A model generated the notes under the pieces. The model was given only the letters and a program-made list of their open reading frames with translations, was not told the origin of the DNA and searched no databases. The translations under genes were made by a program, and so were the position numbers. A DNA stretch of 64,000 nt, from assembly GCA_030533445.1 (NCBI GenBank), contig CM060070.1:34588501-34652500 (forward strand), in the 5' to 3' direction. The DNA comes from Cyprinodon diabolis (taxonomy: Eukaryota; Chordata; Actinopteri; Cyprinodontiformes; Cyprinodontidae). This document shows positions 50,401 to 59,875 of the stretch, in pieces; the first letter of the stretch is position 1; the number at the start of each line of letters is the position of its first letter.

Positions 50401-51339
50401 GGTGGGTTCTGGTTCAGTCTCTGCAGATTCTGCACCCAGAAACTCCAAACTGAGCATCAACAAAGTAACAACATCCTTCCTCTGCATGTCCGCAGCCTCT
50501 TCCAGGATTTCCTCAGTGAGGAAGAAAATTAATTTCAGGCAGCCGAGGAGTCACAGCGTCAGGCTGACAGGGGCCCCGGAGCGTCGGGCAGGGGGCCAAA
50601 CGTTGCGGCGAGCACTGAAGTCACCACAGTAAAAGGGTAGCAGTCAGAAATGATCAGGGAGCAGCGGAGAGGCAACCAGGACCCGATTAGCGTTAAGTCC
50701 AAGTGACAGACAGGCTTCAAGTTCTGCATCAACTTTAGGAACACGGGAAGGACGTCTGCAGGAGCCGTCTGGGCCCCAAACTTCCTGCAGGAGGGATGAC
50801 CCTGCAAGGGCCGCTGTGACGGACCATCCAAACGTTCATTATCATTATACAATATTTCAAATGCATGCTTAATTATTTCATTGTGTATTTTTAATGTATT
50901 AGTACAGTAATTAAGAAAAAAAAATGAAATAACTGCTGTAAGAGCGTTGCAATCATTTTCCAAATTTCTTTAAAAAAATGTTTTAAAGTGTGAAAGATTT
51001 TCTGTGTGCTTTATTCATGTCATTCTGCTCTGAACTTGGATTAAATCATTGTTTGGTTTACTTTAAAGTTCCATGCTTAGCATGTGCTGCTACTAGCCAG
51101 GACATGGTGTCGTGCAATAGCTGGAAGGATAATTAAATTAGCAGGGAAGTGCGGCTGCAGTCCTGGAAACAAAAAGATTAACAGCTGGAAGTGATTTTCA
51201 CACACCTGTTAATCTGAGTGATGGGGAAGGAGGGATTGTTAGATTATGATTATTTGGATGTCTATTAAAAATATATAGATCCATTTTTTAAGAGAAGTTT
51301 TAGTGATTTCAAATTAGGAAAGAATATTGGGGCAGTTTT
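47421..51339. other. non-coding interval, with GC-rich and possibly regulatory patches
   Basis: Positions 47,550-48,470 and 49,150-50,830 are GC-richer and largely non-repetitive. The segment 49,320-49,560 contains CTAATTACGTGG, 'ataatgcataacg' and ACATTTGCATAATCTG, words typical of homeodomain and POU sites. Frames on both strands overlap without domains. No exon could be supported. Confidence 0.35.
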
Positions 51340-51970
51340 TACAAGTTTGACAAAACTAAAACATTTTCTTTCAAAGCAACCCTTTAGAAACAGTAATCCA
51401 TGCTTTTATAACATTTCGATTGCATTACTGGATTACTCTATGTTGGTGTGTGTCAGTCTTTGATGCCTCACCTGCAGCTGCTGCAAAATGGATCTGCTCG
51501 TCTTTTAACTGGAACTCCAATATATGATCATATCACTTCTGTCCTGGCCCCGCTCCACTGGCTGCCTGTGCATTTTAGAGTTGAGTACAAAATCTTATCT
51601 TTGTTTTTAAGTGCTTTAATGACCTTTCCCCATCTTACCTCTCTGAGCTTTTCCACCCCTGCATGCCGGAGGAAGCTCAGAGGGGTTACAGCTTTCTCTA
51701 TCGCTGCTCCTCTTTTATGGAAAAGCCTCCTGCTGCACATTAGGGAGGCTCCTTCTCTGCCAAATTTTAAAACAAGGCTCAAGACTTACTTTTATTCACT
51801 GGCAGAACTTAGTTTCTAAGGCTTTGTTTATTTAGCTTAAACAAATTCCCATTAATGCCTTATTTTATATCTCTATGCAGTATTTTATTCTTTCATTATG
51901 TTTTTTATGTTTAGCTTTGTTCAGCACAGGTGTTAGTTGTTTTTAAGCGCTCCACAAATAGAGTTGAGGA
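51340..51970 (+). pseudogene. LINE fragment: C-terminal end of reverse transcriptase and 3' tail
   Basis: The plus frame 51,448-51,819 encodes SARLLTGTPIYDHITSVLAP, LHWLPVHFRVEYKILSL, then the gapped tail PLLWKSLLLHIREAPSLPNF and TRLKTYFYSLAEL. This is the standard C-terminal signature of teleost L2/Rex-like LINEs. Upstream, 'gaaacagtaatccatgctttt' gives ETVIHAF in a different frame, so there is a frameshift near 51,450. The 3' region ends 'aagcgctccacaaatagagttgagg', a decayed form of the usual 'gctctataaataaagtt' tail. It is inactive. Confidence 0.8.
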
Positions 51971-53905
51971 TAATTATGTTTATTAAATATTTAAGATTTT
52001 CTTTTTTTCCTAAAAAGTATTTTCCCGTTTCAAAAACGGCTTTTGGTTTTCATGAATATCTTAATAAGTTGTATCTGAAAAATATTAGAATTTCAAAGTT
52101 TTCCAAATCTCATTGCTCCTATTTTTGGATGCCTGTGTGTGCACCAGTGAGAGCGATCAGAGAGCTGTGTTGCATTTTAGTTTTATAAACAACACAAATG
52201 ATCTGAATGATATGTTTTTTTAGACAAAGAAAAGTTGATTTGTGAAATTAAAATGATTTATGACAAATGGGAGATGTCACTGTCCAGGGATGAGGTCTGC
52301 AGCAACATGAATCATTTCAATGAATATTGTAAAAAATCTGCCTCATGTGATTATATCTAAAGGTATAGACAATTAACAGACAGATGTTGGTATAATGATA
52401 AATAATTGGTCTTTTAGATAAAAGAGGGTTGCAAGACATCAAACGGGGTTCATGAGACAGTTTTCACAGCCGCAGTGATGAGATCACTGAGGTATATAGA
52501 GACAAATAATACATTGTAAAAAATGTTACATAAACAAATGTACTATAAAACAGGTAGATTTAACAATGATTTATCGACGTAATACATGATCTTTTTTTCT
52601 GAATAATTACACCAAAAATTGTAAAATGAACAATAAAGTAATCAAATGCAACATTAAACAATCAAAGTTAAATTAAAATGGCCTACTAAAAGATGAAATG
52701 TTAAATCATAAATGTACTTCATTATTTGTGTATAACTGAATGTAGAGCGAAGTAATTACATATATTTTTTGTGGGGTTTATTGTAGTTCAAGCATCAAAG
52801 ACGTCGCTTTAACAGATAAAATATCAATGCCTTAATTATATGAAAACAGAACTGCTTCTATAGCTCAGGCCAGATGGATGCTGATTGACCATCAGACACT
52901 GAAAGCTAAAGCTGTTTCAGACAAACAGCAGGACTCACTGAACTACTATGAGCGGTCCAGTCAGCCCAGGCTCAGATGGTTCCTGATAACCAGAAGTCCA
53001 GTCCAGGAGTCCCACAGTCTTCTGATGCCTACAAGGACCCAAACCAACATCTGCATAGAGATAAACCTGTTCCACCCTGATACCGAGTCCAGTTCTGTTC
53101 CGGTCACAGAGTTCTGATCCAGTTCATCTGAGGTTCTTCTAGATCTTGAAGGATCTATGAGACAGATCTTAATCAGGTTTAGTTTCACCTTGACAGAAAC
53201 CGAGCAGCTAAAGCCCAGTTCAGCAAAGTTAAGGTTAATGAACATAAAACCAACAGAAACAGAGAAAAACTGTTCCAGTGCCTCCAAAGTTAAAGACTAT
53301 GTGTGTGAAGCTAAAGTTTGTCCCGAAACAATTTTTCTAAAACTAAAAACAATCATTTGAAAATGAAAAATAATAATGTTATTGAAAAAAATTACATTTC
53401 TGAAGCTGAAATTAAAAGTTAAACATTAAAAAAGTTTAAAACTAGCTATTAGATGCACATTTTTTCTGTTTCAAAAATTACACAAAAATTATAATACTAC
53501 TACTAATAATAATGATAATAATAAAGATGAAAACAGTTTTGAAACAAAAAAATATTTAAACAGAAAAAGGCTTTAAAACTGAAAAAAACTATATCTGAAA
53601 CTACTTTTCATAAACCACTTTAAAGATGTATTCAGGAACCATAGGAACTTCAAAACATCAATGTTCTATGTAATTTTGTTCTATATATAATTGGTATATA
53701 AAAATATTGTGCTTCATGTTTTCATCATTCAGGACCAAACCTTGAGGGTCGGGGCTCCTTGTATTAAATAAAACAGCTTAGAGTCATATTTTACTAAGTT
53801 TAGGTGAGTTTTGGTGCTTGAAAAGTTTGTAATTTCTAGATTGAAAAATGTTTAGTTTCTGGGGCCCATTGTCAAATGTTTTCATTAATCTTTCATAGAA
53901 CATCA
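51971..53905. other. AT-rich non-coding interval
   Basis: AT-rich throughout except 52,860-53,300, which is unique. No gene or bounded transposon recognised. Confidence 0.45.
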
Positions 53906-53910
53906 CCTTT

Positions 53911-54614
53911 TGTCATGATTATGCCACACTGGTGGCTAAACAAATTGCTCATTTCATTCACCTGCATAACTCTGCCCAGTTTCCAATTTCCACTAATCTA
54001 ATCCACCTGCTTCTCCTTCTATCTATAGGGTTCAGTCCCAGCCATCGGGTCCAGATTATTGAGGTTGAGATCATTGCTGATGCTCTTGATTATCATGTTC
54101 TCACTGGCCAGTGGTCGGAGTGTTTTTTAGTGCTTTCGTGGTCTTCCTGTTATCCTGACCTGTTCTGCCTCTCAACCACTGAGCATGCCTGTTCCCCTAT
54201 GAATGTTCCTCCTGAACTCTCTGTGGACTCCTGAAACCCTGAACCAGCCTGTTCTTGTTCTGATTGGTATCTCTGACCGGGCTCCAGACTCCTGGACCTC
54301 TGAGCCTTCCTGTCCTGATCTGTTTCCCTGACCTGGCTCGGACTCCTGCTTGCCCTTCGGGACTGCAGCATCGGGGATACTCTGGGTGGCGCCCACCGGA
54401 TCTAGTTGGCAGCCCTCTGGCTGGATCCTACCATGTTCTATTGAGATGGACTGAACAGATAACCAGGTAGGTGACTCACACGGAGGATAGTGTTTTTCCC
54501 CTACCAGAGTTTCCAGCGATGCAGATCCTCCTGAGAATTTAAAATAAATGCTTTGAATTATCCCACTGTCTGTCAAGCCTTGAATTGTGGGTTCTACGTT
54601 TTGAGCTTGTGACA
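53911..54614 (+). mobile_element. 704-bp solo LTR
   Basis: It starts TGTCATGATTATGCC and ends GAGCTTGTGACA, so it has TG...CA termini with a 5-bp inverted TGTCA/TGACA. It is flanked by exact 5-bp duplications CCTTT at 53,906-53,910 and 54,615-54,619. An AATAAA lies at about 54,543, some 70 bp before the end, where an LTR polyadenylation signal belongs. There is no internal retroviral region. Ty3/Gypsy origin is inferred from the 5-bp duplication and from similarity to the layout of the LTR at 27.7 kb. Confidence 0.75.
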
Positions 54615-54619
54615 CCTTT

Positions 54620-56078
54620 TGTGCATACAAAGTTGTGCTTAAAACCATGAGCACCAGGCCCAGTTCGTACATGAGGGCCCAGAACCACATCTTTACATTC
54701 CACAAAGTTCTGTCTGTGTTTGCAGCTTTCTGAGGTTTCTAAGGTTCCTCCAGGGTTCTTTTGTTTTTTATCGATACTGAAGATGTTGCAGATTGGACTG
54801 AACCCATGTTAGAAGCTGGTCACTAAAGCTGCATAAACGATTAAGAGCTGCAGAACGAAGATGAGCTGATCCAGTTTTAGGTTAAATTGTCATGAGAAAT
54901 CCAAACAATTAGAACTTAAAACAAAATTTGACCGTTTTAAAGCCAAACCAATTATATTTATCATTATAAATAATGATTTGGGATGTCCTGACATTCTGGT
55001 TACCAGCACCAGGGTTTCTTGATGGAACCAGTTCCACTGGGAGGTGACTGGACCACAGTAGGGATTCAGCAGGGATCTGCCAGAGATCGGGCCAGTACCA
55101 ATTTCTACTTCTGGATCCATTCACCTTCATGTTAAACATTAAGTCTGCTTTTAGAAGATGACACTGTGCAGTAGTTCTAGTTCTGTTTTTCTTTGGTAAA
55201 AGACAAAGATCCTTCAGCTTTTTCTATGTCCAAAAACGATCTGATCAGTTCATCCTGCCTAAAACAGCCTTTTCTGACTGTACCTAAACACACCGTTAAT
55301 CTAAGAGTCAGAAGTTGTACCGGATGGATTTACCACTTCCTGCTGATGCCGGTTCTTCCATTAACCCAGTCAGAAACTGGGCCAGGAGAACGCTCTGCCT
55401 CCTGATGAGGACAACAGACCGGAGGAGATGAACAGAACTGGACTGGGTCATTGAGTCTGCTGTTGGACTGACAGGACAGAACTTTACTGGAGAGGAAACC
55501 TTTCCTGAAACTTTTTCAGAAGAAACTCTGAAAAGTCTCAGCTGATGATCGACCACCAGCTGCAGCATGAAACTCTTGGAGGTCCAGGTCAGTATGGTTC
55601 ATGTTACACTGAGCAGATCAGTACCTGAACCAAAACAAGAATCAAGTTGGACTGGGAGATCTGTGGATGCTCAATCAGCTCATTTCAGTTTCCCATGAGT
55701 CCTGTGAGACTTGTGAACACCCGCTGATCATTTAACATCTATTTATTTGCTGTTTACAGCTTCAGCCAGATGCAGGACAGGAAAAGGGTATAATTTATGA
55801 TAGCAAATATCAGACTACTGTGGAGAAGATGAAACTGTAAGAGATATTTAACTCTTCTGACAGAAATAGACTAGAACAAATTGAACTAGAAAAGTTTCCA
55901 TCCACAGATTTTTGAGATGAAATCCCAACAATATGATTATATAAGATTAAATGGAGTTTTGTTTGCAAAACTGCCAATAAAATAAAGGAAAAAGCCTAAT
56001 GGAGATAATTTGGCTGTTTTGTGGTCCAGGGTATTTTCTTTTTTTTGGTTTTAGTAAATGAACTGGAACCTATCTGCT
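54620..56078. other. non-coding interval
   Basis: Unique-looking sequence rich in GGTTCT/AGAACC words. No exon or mobile element recognised. Confidence 0.45.
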
Positions 56079-56132
56079 ACATAACAAGAAACACGATCCC
56101 GTATATCTGTGGGATCTTGTTTCTTGTTATGT
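56079..56132. repeat. 22-bp inverted repeat with a 10-base loop
   Basis: The arm 56,079-56,100 (ACATAACAAGAAAC, then ACGATCCC) pairs with 56,111-56,132 (GGGATCTT, then GTTTCTTGTTATGT) with one mismatch. It could form a strong hairpin about 450 bp upstream of the candidate frem1 first exon. It directly precedes a tRNA-like SINE. Confidence 0.8.
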
Positions 56133-56139
56133 GTTTGTA

Positions 56140-56300
56140 TTGACAGTGGAGACAGCGGCCTCGGTTGAAGGAGTTTGCCCTGCAACCAGAGGGTTGTCGG
56201 TTCAAGCCCTGACTCTGGTTTTCAGTCCTGTTGTGTCCTTGGGCAAGACACTTCATCTATCATTGAGCCCCCGGGCAGGACCAGATATTTAGTGGAATCC
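56140..56300 (+). mobile_element. tRNA-derived SINE-like element
   Basis: GGTTCAAGCCC at 56,199-56,209 matches the RNA polymerase III B box, within a T-arm-like GTCGG...CCTGAC. An A-box-like 'agcggcctcggttgaagg' lies about 43 bases upstream. The following 'gtgtccttgggcaagacact' is a block I recognise from teleost SINEs. There is no clean target duplication, so ends are approximate. Confidence 0.6.
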
Positions 56301-56540
56301 TCTATTCTCAGCTGATCCACTTTCCAGTCTTTTTTTTTCCTTTGGTACTGTGTTTTTCCTGGAAACTTGTCTAAAGTGTTTGAAGAGCTCAGGGAGGAAT
56401 CCTCTGAGTTTCAGATCAGAGCTGGTCTCTCTGAGGGGCATGAGTTATTAGTTCGACTTCCAGACAGACAAGCACGACTGAAACACCAAAAGTCCTGAAC
56501 TCTGTCAGCCCACTTCCTGTCTGCCCTCCCTCTCTCTCTG
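56301..56540. other. presumed frem1 upstream region
   Basis: Unique sequence between the SINE and the candidate first exon, ending in a CT-rich tract ('ccctccctctctctctgcag'). No TATA box is evident. Promoter function is inferred only from position. Confidence 0.3.
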
Positions 56541-56559
56541 CAGCTTCAGGACAGCCTCT

Positions 56560-56687
56560 CTCGTTCACTGCTCCCTGTTTTCAGAGCATTGCAGCCAGAT
56601 GTGCGGAGGTAGCAGTGAGCTGCTGAGCTGTTTTGAAGAAGATCGTTCTGAGTAGAAGGAGGTGAACAAAAGCAGCAACAGCATCAG
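56560..56687 (+). other. frem1: candidate 5' untranslated exon of frem1, with a short upstream ORF
   Basis: The segment ends 'cagcatcag' followed by GTACGT, a strong splice donor, 2.9 kb before the acceptor of the signal-peptide exon. The start is unknown; 56,560 is nominal. It contains an 18-codon upstream ORF (56,599-56,655, beginning MCGGSSELL and ending in TAG) that is wholly inside the exon and might dampen translation. The link to frem1 is inferred from strand and distance only. Confidence 0.35.
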
Positions 56688-57495
56688 GTACGTTACGCTT
56701 TCTTCTAAAGCAGCTCCTTTATCTTCTGATTGTTTGGATCATGAACCTCTTAGAGGGAGTCTGTCAGATTCACTGGCTGATCTAATGATCTTGGAAAGTT
56801 TCACTGCAGAGTCCAGCTGCAAACTGACCTAAGCTCCCACAGATTAGTCTCATCATGCGGCCAGAATGCAGAGTCACTGAAAGTCACTGTGAAAAGGAGA
56901 AAGGAGGATTAAACAAAATGTGGCTGAGACAGATGATTCCAATCCAGTTTGAGTCCTGAAGCTAGATTCATGAGGCAATGAGGAGAAAAGATTTTTAGAA
57001 GATCTGTAGTTTGACACCCACAGTAAAAAAGTCACCAGACAGATTAAAATCAAAGTTCGTCATAGAAAGATCAGGAAAGACTTCTAATTTCATGCCTCTG
57101 TTAATTAGAATATTCTGAAACTATCCGAGGACTCTGGAGTCCTGACTGCTGAGATCTGTGATTCTTCAGGTTTCCTGATGTGCAGCTCAGAGGAGTGGTC
57201 AGCCCCTCTGGGTTTACAGACCTGTAGGATGGATCAGGTGGAGCAATTCTCCAGATATTTGTTAAAAAAATGAGCATCCAGTCTCTGAAACCAGCCTCTG
57301 TCATGGTGGGAGTTTGTTTTATGATACATAACTTCTTCTTTAGCTTTACCGAGCTGAGGAGATCAAGTTTTTAAACTTCTCTACTGTGTTTGCAGGGTGA
57401 TGGTGTGATGATAGAAAAGTGGAGGACATTATGCTAAACATTTATAAGATGATCAAAAAAGACATTCTAGGTTTTAGCATGGTAGATAGAGAAGA
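56688..57495. other. presumed frem1 first-intron sequence
   Basis: No exon or bounded repeat recognised. Confidence 0.4.
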
Positions 57496-57503
57496 CTTTA
57501 GAG

Positions 57504-57983
57504 CAGAGGTCTTCAACAGGGGGTCCGCGACCCCTAGGGGGTCCGCGGAGGTACTGCATGGGGGTCACGAAAGTCTTGGTTGATTACTTTTTTTTATATT
57601 CCCTCCTGCAATTTTTTGCACTAATTGAAATGTCTTTAAATACACATTAACATGAATTCAACACACTGTAGTAAACAGATAAATGAAAGCAGAAGATGTC
57701 TTTCAGTCATCAATGCACACATTCAGCGACACACAGGAGCTCTTTCAAGCTGGGCACCATTTCATTCACAACACCTGTCCCATCAACCAGGAATCAGATT
57801 CAGAAATACTTTAATAATCCCAGGGAGAAATTACTTTCGTTACATGACTCCATATATAATAGAGTGACTATAGGACCAGTTTGATATAACACAATTTCAT
57901 ACAATATATATAATTAGGGGGTCCCCGCTCCATCTCGCAATCAGTTTGGGGGTCCTTGGTTTTGAAAATGTTGAAGACCCCTG
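57504..57983. mobile_element. 480-bp non-autonomous hAT element
   Basis: Ends CAGAGGTCTTCAAC and GTTGAAGACCCCTG form inverted repeats. It is flanked by exact 8-bp duplications CTTTAGAG at 57,496-57,503 and 57,984-57,991. Internal 'gggggtccgcg' and 'gggggtccttgg' blocks face each other. No transposase is encoded. It lies in the presumed first intron of frem1. Confidence 0.9.
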
Positions 57984-57991
57984 CTTTAGAG

Positions 57992-59595
57992 AGTTAGTCC
58001 GCTTCATAGAGCCGTGCTTTAACTTTCTTCAGAGCAGCCGAACCCACTGCGTCCTGCTGCTAACAGCACAAAGTCTCCTTCAGTTCTTTAATCTCTACAG
58101 AACTGTAACATTGTTAGCATCCATTTAATTGAACAAATTGGCAAATAGTCTGACAGTATATCAGAGTGACATGCCCTGTCTGCTAAGGATAGTTTTACAT
58201 CCCTGTATACCGGAAATGATATGTGCTTTTATATTTTTGGTATAGCTGACTGCAAAATTGTTAAGATATAATGATGTACTGTACATGTTATGAATAGATA
58301 TTCTAGATACAAAAGGGAAATCAGCTCTTTAGGAAAATTGCTGCTCATGAATTAATCGTTAGTCGACCGATGAGACCAATTAGCTTTAGAGTTATTAATG
58401 AACCAATAACCTGAATTGATAATTATTTTATGTAAATGAAGGAAGAAAAAGTAATATCGACAACAAGAATCTCCCTGAAATAATTGGTACCCCTCATATC
58501 AGGGATCTGTTCGACCGATGTTGAATTGATCTGTATCGGCGTCGGCCTTGAAAATCCTTTATCAGTCCATCATTATTGGAAATGTTCCTAAAAAGTTCCT
58601 TAAACTACAAGCTCTATTCTTTTATGTTCCTCTTCAGCGTAGAGAGAATTATTTTCTCTAAGAGCTCCAGTCAGTGAACCAATAAGAAGAGCGGGACCTA
58701 AGGTTTCCACACAGGTCAAAGGTCAGGCCGGTTTTATCTCCTCGTCCAGCTGGTTGCTTCATCCTGCTGACCTGGTCAGGACCGCGGGGGTAGGGCTGGA
58801 AGCTGGGCGGATGTTTTCTACCACTTTGTTTTCAGAGCTGAATATGATCTGAGGTGGACGGACTGAAACTTTCTACTGCGGCTGTGAAGATTCTTTATGT
58901 CCAGCTTGTTGATCAGAGGATTACTAATTCAGAGGAGCTGAACCTGAGTGGTTCGACCTCCTTCTGCTGCCAGTATTTCTACACGTTTAGTTTCTGTTGG
59001 TGTTTTAGGGGTCAAAGGTCAGTCTCCAGCTGTGGGTGTCGTGGTTTCTAAAGATCAGCTTCATTTTTTGTTCTGAGTTCAGTTTGAGCTGTTTCTCCTT
59101 CTTCTAAACCATCTTTAGAACCAGGAAGTCCTGCTGCTTTCTGCTTCGTACTGAACCGGTGAAATGTGACTCTGTTGGTGCAGGTGCCAGTCCTGCTGGA
59201 TTAAGGACGTTCAAACTGAGAAACAACCTGCAAGATGGATCAATTTCATGATACGGGACGAAGTTTAAATCACGCTCTGTTCATCAGAGGTTCTAGCAAA
59301 CACTAGCAGCTTCAGACGGACCACAGTGACCCGAATCTTCATGAACCAAAAGGACAGGTACTTTAGCCAAAAGGCAACAGAATCTCCAGTTGGGTGTGCA
59401 GATCCTTGTGTTGTATAGTGCAGGGTAAGGGTTTTGTGCACCTGAGGCCGCTGCCGGATTGTCATTCCCTTTGCTTCTGGTCCTTCCTGCCTTGGTGAGT
59501 TCCCAGCTTAGCCTTAGAGATGTTTTCCCTCCTTCAGGCTGCATGGAATCACTCTAAAGCCTGAACCGAGATGTTTCTTCATGTTCTCCCTCTAG
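57992..59595. other. presumed frem1 first-intron sequence
   Basis: Non-coding. Near 58,500-58,580 are 'gatctgtatcggcgtcgg' words seen in dispersed repeats. It ends in a pyrimidine-rich tract and AG at 59,594-59,595. Confidence 0.45.
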
Positions 59596-59875
59596 GTTCA
59601 AGGTGACGATAAAGTTCTGAAGTTTGTCAGCTAGCCCTGTAAAACGTGGACCCATCATGGCTTCTCTGGCTCTAATTGTGCTCCTCATCCTCGGGGTTCC
59701 CATCAGCTCCGGCTCTGTGGTGCAGGTGAACTCAGGCGTGCAGGTCCTCAGAGGTGGATCGGTTTCCATCGGTGAGTCAGTTCTAAAAATCCGAGTGGAT
59801 CCGAACTCTAACTGTAAGGTGGAGGTGGTTTTGAACGAGCCGGTGACCCAGAGGGTGGGGAAGTTGACTCCGCAG
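59596..59875 (+). CDS. frem1: frem1 exon with start codon (coding 59,657-59,875)
   Basis: Acceptor CCCTCTAG ends at 59,595; donor CAG/GTGAGG at 59,876. The 61-base leader precedes the ATG. It encodes residues 1-73: signal peptide of about 20 residues, then the conserved [20 protein letters not shown] segment. Ends in phase 0. Confidence 0.9.

Noticed and set aside
59624..59656. Upstream in-frame extension of frem1 (SASPVKRGPI)
   Set aside because: It begins at TTG, not ATG, and would bury the signal peptide. The ATG at 59,657 is the sensible start.
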